Source: Streptomyces hyderabadensis
Lineage (GTDB): Bacteria; Actinomycetota; Actinomycetes; Streptomycetales; Streptomycetaceae
NCBI RefSeq assembly: GCF_020404845.1
Contig: NZ_JAIOJZ010000004.1
Coordinates: 1-64,000, forward strand
Reading direction: 5' to 3'
DNA length: 64,000 nt
Part shown: positions 27,522 through 35,575 of the stretch, one piece after another
Numbering within the stretch: position 1 is the first letter of the stretch
How the letters are laid out: each line of letters starts with the position of its first letter
The notes under the pieces: model-generated
Database searches by the model: none
What the model was told of the DNA's origin: nothing
What the model saw: the letters and a program-made list of their open reading frames with translations, nothing else
Program-made: the position numbers and the translations under genes

Positions 27522-28158
27522 TGTGCCTCCCGTTCGCCCCGTTGGCCGGGCTCGTTCCTGACAGATCGTGCGCCCCCGGTGCCATGAAGGCCTGGGAGGG
27601 CTCCCCGTCGTCCATTCCGCCCCGCGGCCCCGGCACCGTGGGGTCGGCCGCCTGCGTGCCGGGCTCCGGGAAGCCGGGGAACGCGGTGTCGCCGGCCGCG
27701 GGGACCGCGCCCTCGGGCGCGTCGTCCGTGCCCTTGCCCTCCAGCGGCGGCTCGGCCTGCGGCGGCTCGCCCGGCACCCACGACACGGCCATGGCCCCGC
27801 CGATCAGCGCGAACAGGAAGCCGATGAGGAAACCGCCGAGGTTGGAGACGGGGATGGACACCAGCGCCAGCAGGATCGCCGCGACGCCCGCGAAGACCCG
27901 GACGTGCTTCTGGAACCACAGGCTGACGCCCAGGACGACCAGCAGCACGCCGATGATCAGGGACCCGGCGCCCGCGGTGGTGGACATCGCCAGCGTCAGA
28001 TGGCCGATCTGGAGGTTCGCGTACGGGAAGTAGGCGATGGGGAGTCCGCCGAGCGCGACGAACAGGCCGGCCCAGAACGGCCGCGCGCCTCGCCAGGCAC
28101 GGAACTGCAGCCTCCGGCGGGTGAACTGGCCGGCTGCGGCAGGAGTCTCGGCGCTCAT
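27511..28158 (-). CDS. DUF6114 membrane protein
   Basis: A 215-aa protein with a basic N-terminus (FTRRRLQFRAWRGARPFWAG) and four hydrophobic segments: LFVALGGLPIAYFPY, GSLIIGVLLVVLGVSLWF, VAAILLALVSIPVSNLGGF and LIGFLFALIGGAMAVSWV. A Pro/Gly/Asp-rich cytoplasmic tail follows. Length and pattern fit the actinobacterial DUF6114 family, which is regularly found next to DUF6230 as here. ATG 28158 is preceded by GGGAGC. Function unknown. Confidence 0.8.
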   Translation of the reverse strand: MSAETPAAAGQFTRRRLQFRAWRGARPFWAGLFVALGGLPIAYFPYANLQIGHLTLAMSTTAGAGSLIIGVLLVVLGVSLWFQKHVRVFAGVAAILLALVSIPVSNLGGFLIGFLFALIGGAMAVSWVPGEPPQAEPPLEGKGTDDAPEGAVPAAGDTAFPGFPEPGTQAADPTVPGPRGGMDDGEPSQAFMAPGAHDLSGTSPANGANGRHSAG

Positions 28159-28231
28159 GGAAAACAGCTCCCTGGTACGGCTTTGCTGTGGTGGAGATGT
28201 GGACCGCGGGTGAAGACGCGGCCGGAGAGGG

Positions 28232-28266
28232 GACGGGCGGGGGCGCCACCGGCTCCCCCGCCCGTC
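28232..28266 (-). terminator. Hairpin between DUF6230 and DUF6114 genes (attenuator-like)
   Basis: Perfect 12-bp arms (28232-28243 and 28255-28266) with an 11-nt loop lie 10 nt beyond the DUF6230 stop and 74 nt before DUF6114. There is no T-run, so partial termination or mRNA 3'-end protection that favours the first gene is likely. Confidence 0.6.
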
Positions 28267-28275
28267 AGCGAGTGC

Positions 28276-28908
28276 TTAGTAGCACTCCTTGACACCCTTG
28301 GACAGCGACATCTTCAGACCGCTGAGCTTGAAGGTTCCGGCGGTGGTCGCCCACGCCGTCTGCTTCACACCGGTCAGCGTGGCCGAGTCGGCCTGCTGCG
28401 CGAATCCGTTGGGATTCGTGGTGTCGCCCTTCTTGATGCCGGGACCCTTGTTGGCGTCCTTGGCGGCCACACCGATGTCGATGCCGCGGAACGTGGCATC
28501 GGCCTCGAGGTCCTCGACGTCGATGTACAGGTTCTCCGCCTTGACCGGGGTGTCCCCACCGCCGGCCTTCAGCATGAGGCTGACCGAACCGATCAGCGGG
28601 ATGTCCGGGGTGACCACGGACTGGCACATGTTCTTGATCTGCGCGGACTTGAACGCCGAGACCGCGACGGGGTGAGCCGCCTTCTCGCCCTTCAGCGTGT
28701 AGCCCGAGTCGATCGCGCCGTACTGCATAAAGCCCGTACCGTCGAGCCGGTCCGCCGTCACCTTGAACGACTGGCCGGACACGCTGAACGACGCGGCGAG
28801 AGCGCCCTGCGCGAGCGCGACGCCTATCGCAGCCGTGGCGGCGACGCTGGGCACCATGACCACAGCGAACCGCTTCCATCTGGTCCCGCCACGCACCTGG
28901 GACTCCAT
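28276..28908 (-). CDS. DUF6230 secreted/anchored protein
   Basis: A 210-aa protein with a basic N-terminus (RGGTRWKRFAVVMVPSVAAT) running into a hydrophobic signal/anchor (about 14-38), then a beta-rich extracellular domain with SVSGQSFKVTADRLDGTGFM, CQSVVTPDIPLIGSVSLMLK and a terminal KGVKECY. The single Cys pair could form a disulfide. The family has sometimes been labelled cholesterol esterase, but no catalytic Ser-His-Asp motif is visible and I would not use that name. ATG 28908 follows GGAGGA by 5 nt. It is the first gene of a three-gene envelope operon. Confidence 0.82.
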   Translation of the reverse strand: MESQVRGGTRWKRFAVVMVPSVAATAAIGVALAQGALAASFSVSGQSFKVTADRLDGTGFMQYGAIDSGYTLKGEKAAHPVAVSAFKSAQIKNMCQSVVTPDIPLIGSVSLMLKAGGGDTPVKAENLYIDVEDLEADATFRGIDIGVAAKDANKGPGIKKGDTTNPNGFAQQADSATLTGVKQTAWATTAGTFKLSGLKMSLSKGVKECY

Positions 28909-29420
28909 ATTTCCTCCTTCTCGGACGTACATCTCCTGGCCTCGGCTCCGTCGCCAGTCGGCGACTCGGCCCGGCAGGGATGGGAGAAGTGCTACGTCCT
29001 CGGGAAGGAGAGCGCCCGCACTCGGCGGCACGTACAACGCGCCCGAATAACCGGCGATCACCCCCGAGCGACAACCACTGGTCGCGCCTGACACGCATCA
29101 CGCACAACCCTGCTGGACAGGCTTCGCCGGATGAGCGAAGACCCCCCTGCCCAAGGGCCGGCATCACTGCCGCCGACCCTGCTCGGTGGGGACCCAGGAA
29201 CCCCCGCCACCCGACCGGCTGTCGGGGTACGGGAATGGACCGAGCGTCGCCGATCGTGGTGCATTCTCGCCGTCGACACAAGGGGGTTCGTTACTGGCTA
29301 GTAGCGGCCGTGTGACGGCGGGACGACACACCGGCCCCGAACGGCGACGCTGGGTGTGCCAAACGGGCGGAACAAAACTATTGATCGATGGACAGAGTCC
29401 GACAGATCGACGCCGTCGAC

Positions 29421-29433
29421 TTACTGGCAGTAA
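29421..29433. promoter_or_regulatory. Palindrome TTACTGGCAGTAA
   Basis: The 13-bp palindrome has arms TTACTG and CAGTAA around one base. A similar TTACTGGCTAGTAG occurs 126 bp away at 29295-29308. Two related dyads upstream of one operon look like sites for a TetR- or MarR-type dimer. Confidence 0.4.
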
Positions 29434-29435
29434 CA

Positions 29436-29473
29436 GCGGCCGCGATTACCAAGTTTTGGTAAAGCGCGGCCGC
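29436..29473 (-). terminator. Long hairpin with nested palindromes
   Basis: GCGGCCGCG (29436-29444) pairs with CGCGGCCGC (29465-29473). Inside it TTACCAA (29446-29452) pairs with TTGGTAA (29456-29462) around GTT. It is 75 nt beyond the stop of the minus-strand co-chaperone gene, so it may be its terminator, but the inner TTACCAA/TTGGTAA dyad could equally be an operator. Confidence 0.45.
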
Positions 29474-29547
29474 AGTGACGCCTCTTCGACAGCTCCTTCA
29501 CACGCACAACACGTGGACGGCGTTTGAAACGCGGATCGGAGCAGCGG

Positions 29548-30525
29548 CTAGAACAGCGCGCGGGCGAGCGCCCGGCGGGCCGCGGTCACCCGCGGGTCGT
29601 CGGCACCGACCACCTCGAACAGCTCCAGCAGCCGCAGCCGTACGGCGTCCCGGTCGTCGCCCGCCGTGACGCGCACCGTGTCGATGAGGCGCCCGAAGGC
29701 GTCCTCCACGTGACCGCCCACCAGGTCCAGGTCGGCGGCGGCGATCTGCGCCTGGGCGTCGCCCGGCTTGTCGGCCGCCTCCTGGCGGACCTTCTGCGGA
29801 TCGGCGTTCTGCACCCGCTGGAGCAACTCGGCCTGGGCCAGGCCCAGTTTGGCCTCGGTGTTGCCCGGCTCCTCGGCCAGCACGTTCTTGTAGGCCTGGA
29901 CGGCGCCGCCCAGGTCGCCCGCGTCCAGCGCCTGCACGGCGGCCTCCAGCGCCGCGTCGTGCGGCCCGGCCGGGCGCTCGGGGGCGGCGGCCTGCGCGGC
30001 GCCCGGCTCCGCCTCGGGGTCGACGACCAGACCGGTCAGACCGAAACGCTCCTCGCCGACCTGCACCAGCTGGTCCAGGGTCTGGCGGATCTGCGCCTCG
30101 CCCGCGGCTCCCTGGAAGAGGGGCAGCGCCTGCCCGGCGACGACCGCGAACACGGCGGGGATGCCCTGGACGCCGAACTGCTGCATCAGCATCTGGTTGG
30201 CGTCGACGTCGATCTTGGCGAGCAGGAAGCGCCCGTTGTACTCGACGGCGAGCCGCTCCAGGACCGGGCTCAACTGCTTGCAGGGCTCACACCACTCGGC
30301 CCAGAAGTCGATGACGACCGGGACCTCGGTGGACCGCTGGAGAACTTCACTCTCGAAGCCGGCCTCGTCGACGTCGATGACGAGATCGGCCGGGGAGACG
30401 GCCCCCGTCCCGCCCTGCCGGGCCGCCTCGGCGCGCGCCTGCTCCGCCTTCGCCTTGGCCTCCTGGGCCTGCTTCACCGCGGCGAGGTCGACGACCCCGC
30501 TCATGGACATGTTCCGTGGCTGCAT
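29548..30525 (-). CDS. YbbN/CnoX-like thioredoxin-TPR co-chaperone
   Basis: A 325-aa cytoplasmic protein. An Ala/Lys/Glu helix (15-37) precedes a thioredoxin domain (about 45-155) with an intact redox site FWAEWCEPCKQ (Cys79, Cys82) and cis-Pro GIPAVFAVV. A TPR-like C-terminal half (about 195-325) includes ALDAGDLGGAVQAYKNVLAE. The family protects and hands over oxidised client proteins to chaperones. ATG 30525 follows GGGGAGG by 7-8 nt; two in-frame ATGs 15 and 21 nt further on are less well placed. Confidence 0.88.
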   Translation of the reverse strand: MQPRNMSMSGVVDLAAVKQAQEAKAKAEQARAEAARQGGTGAVSPADLVIDVDEAGFESEVLQRSTEVPVVIDFWAEWCEPCKQLSPVLERLAVEYNGRFLLAKIDVDANQMLMQQFGVQGIPAVFAVVAGQALPLFQGAAGEAQIRQTLDQLVQVGEERFGLTGLVVDPEAEPGAAQAAAPERPAGPHDAALEAAVQALDAGDLGGAVQAYKNVLAEEPGNTEAKLGLAQAELLQRVQNADPQKVRQEAADKPGDAQAQIAAADLDLVGGHVEDAFGRLIDTVRVTAGDDRDAVRLRLLELFEVVGADDPRVTAARRALARALF

Positions 30526-30794
30526 GGGTCTATCCTCCCCCGTACGGCGCGCGCGTGTGAAAACCGGGTCGAAAGCCCGCCCGGATGTGTGCTGTTCGAC
30601 ATGTGTGCTGCTCGGCATGCGTACTGCTCGGCGCCGGGTCCCCACCCCACGCCCGTGGTCGTCGCTGGGGCGCGGGCGGACCCGCGCTTTCGCTACGCGT
30701 CGTAGCGTAATGCCATGAGGGTCCGTCGGAACACCCCGCCCCGGTGATCTGTCTCACGGCGGACGCCGTGTTACCCGCCGGTTAAGGTCGGGGG

Positions 30795-31439
30795 ATGCAG
30801 AGCAGCACCCCCGCCGGCCGTGCCGGACGCCCGCGCAGCGCCGCGGCGGACACCGCGATCCTGGCCGCGACGCGGGCCGCCCTGGTCGACCTGGGCTGGT
30901 CGAAGCTCACCCTGGGAGACGTCGCCACCCGGGCCGGGGTTGCCAAGACGACGCTCTACCGCCGCTGGGCGGGCAAGAACGAGCTGGTCGTGGACGCGGT
31001 GGCGGAGCTGTTCGACGAGCTGGAACTGCCCGACCGCGGCTCGCTGGCCGCCGACATCGAGGGCGTGGTGCTCCAGTTCGCGGCGATCCTGGCGCGTCCG
31101 GAGGCCCGGAGCGGTCTGATGGCGGTGGTCGCGGAGTCCACGCGGGACGAGGCACTGCGCGAGCGCATCCGCACCTCGATCGTCGAACGGCAGAAGCGCC
31201 TGGTGCTGGAGGGCAGGGCGCGGGCCCAGTCCCGGGGCGAGCTGCCGCCGGAGCCGGACGCCGCGGAGGCGGCCCGCACCGCGGACCTGATCTTCGACAT
31301 GGTCGCGGGCGCGGTGGTGCACCGCACCCTGGTCAGCGCGGAGGCCGCGAACGGCGACTGGGTACGCAGCCTGACCCAGGTCCTGCTGTGGGGCCTCACC
31401 TCCCGCCCACCCGAGCAAACCGAGCCGACCGACGGCTGA
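30795..31439 (+). CDS. TetR-family regulator
   Basis: A 214-aa regulator. The N-terminal helix-turn-helix (about 15-60) reads LTLGDVATRAGVAKTTLYRR followed by WAGKNELVVDAV; the C-terminal ligand domain (TetR_C type) contains SGLMAVVAESTRDEALRERI. ATG 30795 lies just after a GGGGG stretch. The last codons and the stop codon are formed by the first copy of the downstream tandem repeat, so the C-terminus has probably been altered by repeat expansion. The target is not evident. Confidence 0.88.
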   Translation: MQSSTPAGRAGRPRSAAADTAILAATRAALVDLGWSKLTLGDVATRAGVAKTTLYRRWAGKNELVVDAVAELFDELELPDRGSLAADIEGVVLQFAAILARPEARSGLMAVVAESTRDEALRERIRTSIVERQKRLVLEGRARAQSRGELPPEPDAAEAARTADLIFDMVAGAVVHRTLVSAEAANGDWVRSLTQVLLWGLTSRPPEQTEPTDG

Positions 31440-31912
31440 CTCCCCGACCGCCCGAGCCGGGCGGCGATGACGGCCGACTCCCCGGCCGACCGAGCCGGGT
31501 AGTGGTGACGGGCGACTCCCCCGCCGACCGAGCCAGCCGACCGGCGGGCGACTTCCCGGCCGACCGAGCCGGGTAGTGGTGACGGGCGACTCCCCCGCCG
31601 ACCGAGCCAGCCGACCGGCGGGTGACTCCCCGGCCGACCGAGCCGGGTAGTGGTGACGGGCGACTCCCCCGCCGACCGAGCCGGCCGACTTCCCGGCCGG
31701 CCGAGCCAGCCGACCGGCGGGCGACTTCCCGGCCGACCGAGCCGGGTGGCGATGACGGGTGACTTCCCGGCCGACCGGGCCGGGTAGTGGTGACGGGTGA
31801 CTCCCCCGGCCGACCGAGTCGGGCGGCGATGACGGGCGACTTCCGGGGCCACCGAGCCAGCCGGCCGACGGGTGACTTCTCGGCCGACCGAGTCGGGTGG
31901 TGGGTGGGCATA
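31412..31912. repeat. Degenerate tandem-repeat array, about 13 units of 25-39 bp
   Basis: Two unit types largely alternate. Type A reads ctcccCGGCCGACCGAGCC then gggtagtggtgacgggcga (about 38 bp). Type B reads ctcccccgccgaccgagcc then agccgaccggcgggtga (about 36 bp). One copy is shortened to 25 bp, and later copies carry substitutions (gggtggcgatgac, gagtcggg). Most type A units contain CCGGC-N7-GCCGG and each full type B unit CCGCCG-N15-CGGCGG, so each can form a small hairpin. The array fills the gap between the convergent TetR and icmA genes and starts inside the TetR 3' end. There are no unique spacers, so it is not CRISPR. Confidence 0.85.
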
Positions 31913-31922
31913 GGCCGGGGGT

Positions 31923-31943
31923 CCAGGGGGCGGAGCCCCCTGG
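31923..31943. terminator. Terminator-like hairpin after icmA (dispersed-repeat type)
   Basis: CCAGGGGGC-GGA-GCCCCCTGG has perfect 9-bp arms and lies 23 nt beyond the icmA stop. The same design (CTGGGGGC-AGA-GCCCCCAG) recurs at 42580-42598, marking a dispersed element placed at gene ends. Confidence 0.7.
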
Positions 31944-31965
31944 TACGCCGGCTACGACACCGGGC

Positions 31966-33666
31966 TCAGAACCCCGCAGGCTCCGTGTACACCCCCCACT
32001 CATCCCGCAGCACCCCGCAGATCTCCCCGAGCGTCGCCTCCGCCCGCACCGCATCCAGCATCGGCTCGATCATGTTCCCGCCGGACCGCGCCGCCGCGAG
32101 CATCGCGTCCAGCGCACCCCTCACCGCCGCATCGTCGCGGGCGGCCTTCCGCTCGCCCAGCACCCGCACCTGCTCGCGCTCGACCTCGTGGCTGACCCGC
32201 AGGATCTCCAGGTCGCCGGTGACGGAGCCGGTGTGGACGTTGACGCCGACCACCTTCTTGTCGTCCTTCTCCAGCGCCTGCTGGTATCGGAAGGCCGACT
32301 CGGCGATCTCACCGGTGAACCAGCCGTCCTCGATGCCGCGCAGCAGCCCGGAGGTGATCGGCCCGACGGGGTGCTGCCCGTCGGGGTGGGCGCGCAGCCC
32401 CCGCTCCTTGATCTGCTCGAAGATCTTTTCCGCGTCGGCCTCGATGCGGTCGGTCAGCTGCTCGATGAACCAGGAACCGCCCAGCGGGTCGGCGACGTTG
32501 GCGACACCGGTCTCCTCCATCAGCACCTGCTGGGTGCGCAGGGCGATCTCCGCGGCCTGCTCGCTGGGCAGCGCGAGGGTCTCGTCGAGCGCGTTGGTGT
32601 GCAGCGAGTTGGTCCCGCCGAGCACGGCAGCCAGTGCCTCGACGGCGGTCCGCACCACGTTGTTGTACGGCTGCTGCGCGGTCAGCGAGACACCGGCGGT
32701 CTGGGTGTGGAAGCGCAGCCACTGGGCCTTCTCGCTCTTGGCCCCGTACACGTCCCGCATCCACCGCGCCCAGATCCGGCGGGCCGCGCGGAACTTGGCG
32801 ATCTCCTCGAAGAAGTCGACGTGCGCGTCGAAGAAGAAGGAGAGGCCGGGCGCGAAGACGTCCACGTCGAGACCGCGCGAGAGGCCCAGCTCCACGTACC
32901 CGAACCCGTCCGCCAGCGTGTACGCCAGCTCCTGCGCCGCCGTCGCGCCCGCCTCGCGGATGTGGTAGCCGGAGACGGAGAGCGGCTTGTAGGCGGGAAT
33001 GCCGGCCGCGCAGTACTCCATGAGGTCGCCGATGAGGCGCAGATGGGGCTCGGGCTGGAAGAGCCACTCCTTCTGCGCGATGTACTCCTTGAAGATGTCG
33101 GTCTGCAGCGTGCCGTTGAGCACCGACGCGTCCACGCCCTGGCGTTCCGCGGCGACCAGGTACATGCAGAACACGGGCACGGCGGGCCCGCTGATCGTCA
33201 TGGAGGTCGTGACATCGCCGAGGGGGATGTCCTTGAAGAGAACCTCCATGTCGGCGGCCGAGTCGATGGCCACCCCGCAGTGCCCGACCTCGCCGAGCGA
33301 GCGCGGGTCGTCGGAGTCGCGGCCCATCAGCGTCGGCATGTCGAAGGCGACGGACAGACCGCCTCCCCCGTTGCGGAGGATCATCTTGTAGCGCTCGTTG
33401 GTCTGCTCGGCGTTGCCGAACCCGGCGAACTGCCGGATGGTCCACGTACGCCCCCGGTACCCGGTCGGATACAGGCCGCGGGTGAAGGGGTACTCGCCCG
33501 GCCAGCCGATCCGCTCGAAGCCCTCGTACTCGTCCCCGGGACGGGGCCCGTACACCGGCTCCACGGGGTCTCCGGAGAGCGTGGTGAAGTCCGCGTCGCG
33601 CTTGCGCGCCGCGTCGTACCGGGCCTGCCAGCGACGGCGGCCCTCTTCTATGGCGTGAGCGTCCAT
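31966..33666 (-). CDS. icmA: Isobutyryl-CoA mutase large subunit IcmA
   Basis: The 566-aa protein is the substrate-binding TIM-barrel subunit of the coenzyme-B12 enzyme that interconverts isobutyryl-CoA and n-butyryl-CoA. It lacks the C-terminal B12 domain of full methylmalonyl-CoA mutases, so a separate IcmB is needed. Specificity residues are readable: Phe80 in [12 protein letters not shown] and Gln198 in [11 protein letters not shown], which mark isobutyryl-CoA mutase; methylmalonyl-CoA mutase has Tyr and Arg there. ATG 33666 follows GAAGG closely. A 24-bp palindrome sits 8 bp upstream. It links valine and fatty acid breakdown with butyryl- and methylmalonyl-CoA for polyketide supply. Confidence 0.94.
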   Translation of the reverse strand: MDAHAIEEGRRRWQARYDAARKRDADFTTLSGDPVEPVYGPRPGDEYEGFERIGWPGEYPFTRGLYPTGYRGRTWTIRQFAGFGNAEQTNERYKMILRNGGGGLSVAFDMPTLMGRDSDDPRSLGEVGHCGVAIDSAADMEVLFKDIPLGDVTTSMTISGPAVPVFCMYLVAAERQGVDASVLNGTLQTDIFKEYIAQKEWLFQPEPHLRLIGDLMEYCAAGIPAYKPLSVSGYHIREAGATAAQELAYTLADGFGYVELGLSRGLDVDVFAPGLSFFFDAHVDFFEEIAKFRAARRIWARWMRDVYGAKSEKAQWLRFHTQTAGVSLTAQQPYNNVVRTAVEALAAVLGGTNSLHTNALDETLALPSEQAAEIALRTQQVLMEETGVANVADPLGGSWFIEQLTDRIEADAEKIFEQIKERGLRAHPDGQHPVGPITSGLLRGIEDGWFTGEIAESAFRYQQALEKDDKKVVGVNVHTGSVTGDLEILRVSHEVEREQVRVLGERKAARDDAAVRGALDAMLAAARSGGNMIEPMLDAVRAEATLGEICGVLRDEWGVYTEPAGF

Positions 33667-33674
33667 ACCTTCAA

Positions 33675-33698
33675 ATTTACTAGGACGTCCAAGTAAAT
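33675..33698 (-). promoter_or_regulatory. 24-bp palindromic operator overlapping the icmA promoter
   Basis: The arms ATTTACT and AGTAAAT flank GGACGTCC, with mismatch only at one symmetric base pair (33682/33691). On the minus strand TCGACA and TAAATT are 18 nt apart and would start icmA transcription at or near its ATG, so the dyad fills the promoter spacer. This is a classic repressor position; the regulator is unknown. Confidence 0.7.
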
Positions 33699-33759
33699 GT
33701 CGATGGGGTACCGCCGTACGGGTGTCCGTACGGCGGTGGGACGGCTCTCGAAGGGCCGG

Positions 33760-34101
33760 TTACGCCTTGACGGGGGCGGGCGCCTCGGCGGCGGCCACCT
33801 TGGCCTCCAGCTCCTGGCTGACCCGGCGCTCCACGAAGAACGCGGCCGTCGGAACGGTCCCGGCGAGCAGCACCCAGAGCTGCTTCTTCACCGGCCACTT
33901 CGCCTTGGACCCGAGGTCGAAGGCGAAGACGAGGTAGATGACGTACAGCCAGCCGTGGGCGATGCTGACGACCTGGGTGAAGTCGGCGGCGCCGCCCAGG
34001 TCCAGCACGTACTTCGCGATCATGCCGAGACACAGCGCGATCAGCAGCACACCGGTGACGTACGCCATGACCCGGTAGCGGGTCAGCACGCTCTTTTTCA
34101 T
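33760..34101 (-). CDS. DUF3817 membrane protein (copy 1)
   Basis: A 113-aa protein with three hydrophobic segments (VMAYVTGVLLIALCLGMIAK; IAHGWLYVIYLVFAFDLG; VLLAGTVPTAAFFVE). HGWLYVIYLVFAFDL and PTAAFFVERRV are the DUF3817 signature. The ATG at 34101 starts MKKSVLTRYRV. A paralogue lies at 35046-35390 on the same strand. Function unknown; the family is conserved in actinobacteria. Confidence 0.85.
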   Translation of the reverse strand: MKKSVLTRYRVMAYVTGVLLIALCLGMIAKYVLDLGGAADFTQVVSIAHGWLYVIYLVFAFDLGSKAKWPVKKQLWVLLAGTVPTAAFFVERRVSQELEAKVAAAEAPAPVKA

Positions 34102-34166
34102 GGCTCCGAGCGTAACCGCCCGTTTCGCGCGATCTTCGACCGGGTCGGGCGACTCGCCGGACCCGG

Positions 34167-34676
34167 TCAGTCCTCCTTGAAATCCCCCGCGGCGACCCGC
34201 AGCGGCCTGAGCATCGCGAAGATCTCCCCGCACTCCTCGGCGTCGTAGGCGCCCAGGCCGAAGTCCATCGCCATCAGGTCGCGGGTGGCCGCCTCGACGA
34301 CCTCGCGGCCCTTGTCGGTGATGGTGGCGAGCGTGCCGCGGCCGTCGTTGGGGTTGGGGCGCTTGGCCACCAGGCCGGAGCGCACCAGCCGGTCGACGGT
34401 GTTCGTCACGGAGGTGGGGTGCACCATCAGGCGCTCGCCGATCTTGGACATCGGCAGTTCGCCCGACTTGGAGAAGGTGAGCAGCACCAGCGCCTCGTAC
34501 CGCGCGAACGTCAGCCCGTACGGCTTGACCACGGCGTCGACCTCGCCCAGCAGGATCTGCTGGGCCCGCATGATCGAGGTGATCGCCGCCATGGAGGGCA
34601 CACCGCCCCAGCGCTGTGCCCAGAGTTCGTCGGCTCGGGCGATGGGATCGAAGGAGAGACTGAGGGGCTTCGGCAC
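34167..34676 (-). CDS. MarR-family regulator (1)
   Basis: A 169-aa winged-helix regulator with TFARYEALVLLTFSKSGELP, the recognition region MSKIGERLMVHPTSVTNTVD and wing RPNPNDGRGTLATITDKG. A 35-residue N-terminal extension and the long C-terminal helix place it with larger MarR proteins. GTG 34676 is the start. GCCGGTCA occurs twice 11 bp apart just upstream (34694-34701 and 34705-34712), a possible autoregulatory site. It sits between two DUF3817 genes. Confidence 0.88.
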   Translation of the reverse strand: MPKPLSLSFDPIARADELWAQRWGGVPSMAAITSIMRAQQILLGEVDAVVKPYGLTFARYEALVLLTFSKSGELPMSKIGERLMVHPTSVTNTVDRLVRSGLVAKRPNPNDGRGTLATITDKGREVVEAATRDLMAMDFGLGAYDAEECGEIFAMLRPLRVAAGDFKED

Positions 34677-34755
34677 GGCAACAGACCTTACCGGCCGGTC
34701 ATATGCCGGTCAGCCCCGTCTCGCCTTTCGATACCATCGCCCGCTCATCGGGCGG

Positions 34756-35049
34756 TCATTCGGCGAGGTGGCGCTCGACCGTCTCGACCTTGGACGTGAG
34801 ACCGTCCGTCACTCCGGGGCGGATGTCCGCCTTGAGGACCAGGGAGACCCGGGGCGCGCGGGCCTCGACGGCGGCCACGGCCCGCCGGACGACGTCCATG
34901 ACCTCGTCCCACTCGCCCTCGACCGAGGTGAACATCGCGTCGGTGCGGTTCGGCAGGCCCGACTCGCGGACCACGCGGACGGCGTCGGCGACGTACTCCC
35001 CCACGTCCTCGCCGACGCCGAGCGGCGTCACGGAGAAGGCGACGATCAT
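34756..35049 (-). CDS. MTH1187/YkoF-type thiamine-binding-like protein
   Basis: A 97-aa ferredoxin-fold protein with [20 protein letters not shown], then [20 protein letters not shown], the pattern of the MTH1187/YqgV (DUF77) family. Members form tetramers and some bind thiamine-like ligands; the role here is unproved. Its ATG overlaps the stop of the upstream DUF3817 gene (ATGA), so the two are coupled. A short hairpin CGCCCG-N5-CGGGCG (34738-34754) directly follows its stop. Confidence 0.82.
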   Translation of the reverse strand: MIVAFSVTPLGVGEDVGEYVADAVRVVRESGLPNRTDAMFTSVEGEWDEVMDVVRRAVAAVEARAPRVSLVLKADIRPGVTDGLTSKVETVERHLAE

Positions 35050-35390
35050 GCGTTGACGATCCCTTCCTGGCGGGCGCGGGAGGCGATGACCGCGTTCTCG
35101 GCCTCGCGCTTGAGCTTGCGCTCGGCGAAGAAGCCGCCGGTCGGCAGGACCGAGAGGACGAAGTAGAGGGCGGCGGTCTTCAGCGGCCACTTGGCGCGGT
35201 TCCAGGCGTCCGCCCAGAAGATCACGTACAGCACGAAGAGGACACCGTGGATCATGCCCATCGCCGGCACCGCGTTGAAGTCGGTGGTCCGCTTCAGCAC
35301 GGAGCAGACGAGCAGGAGGAGGAACGAGATCGCCTCGGGGGCCGAGACCAGGCGGAGGCGGCGGAGTGCGGTGGCGGTCTTGAGGTCCAC
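35046..35390 (-). CDS. DUF3817 membrane protein (copy 2)
   Basis: A 114-aa three-TM protein with [40 protein letters not shown] and [15 protein letters not shown], paralogous to the protein at 33760-34101 (shared HG-L-V-Y and PT-FF-ER patterns). GTG 35390 is the start. It overlaps the thiamine-binding-like gene by 4 nt and is divergent from the AIM24 cluster across a MarR-like dyad. Confidence 0.85.
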   Translation of the reverse strand: MDLKTATALRRLRLVSAPEAISFLLLLVCSVLKRTTDFNAVPAMGMIHGVLFVLYVIFWADAWNRAKWPLKTAALYFVLSVLPTGGFFAERKLKREAENAVIASRARQEGIVNA

Positions 35391-35460
35391 GGGTCACCTT
35401 CGGGAGGGAGGGGATGCGCCGACGGCGCGGGCGGCGTGCCGTCCGCCTTGTGAACGGAAG

Positions 35461-35491
35461 CACAATCGTTCGCCCATTGTGGCAAACAATG
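35461..35491. promoter_or_regulatory. Overlapping MarR-type dyads in a divergent promoter region
   Basis: CACAAT-N9-ATTGTG (35461-35481) and CATTGT-N5-ACAATG (35475-35491) share bases in an otherwise GC-rich gap between the DUF3817 gene and the AIM24 cluster. Spacing and AT-rich half sites suit a MarR dimer; two marR genes lie nearby. Confidence 0.5.
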
Positions 35492-35575
35492 CCCCAAGGG
35501 ATGGACTCAGGGTCGTTCTCCACCCGTGGGCCCTGTTCTGTCCACCCGTGGCGGGGCTACTTTCGCAGCGTGGCG

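Larger units (their letters stand above)
28909..29547. other. 640-bp non-coding region with several palindromes
   Basis: No convincing gene is present: the open frames lack ribosome-binding sites and family-like sequence. Base composition is less GC-rich than the surroundings between 29270 and 29530. It must hold the promoter of the minus-strand DUF6230 operon and the 3' end of the minus-strand co-chaperone gene. Palindromes at 29421-29433 and 29436-29473 and a related TTACTGGCTAGTAG at 29295-29308 stand out. Confidence 0.6.

Noticed and set aside
28276..28908. Cholesterol esterase function for the DUF6230 protein
   Set aside because: No GxSxG or catalytic triad is visible; the label seems to be an old misannotation.
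28980..29527. Small open frames in the 640-bp gap before the co-chaperone gene
   Set aside because: No Shine-Dalgarno sites, no recognisable protein pattern, and the region is rich in palindromes instead.
31412..31912. Repeat array as a CRISPR
   Set aside because: Units are contiguous and degenerate with no unique spacers, and there are no cas genes nearby.
30771..32054. Minus-strand open frame through the tandem repeats
   Set aside because: It covers the repeats, a terminator hairpin and the antisense of TetR; it has no start signal and a low-complexity product.
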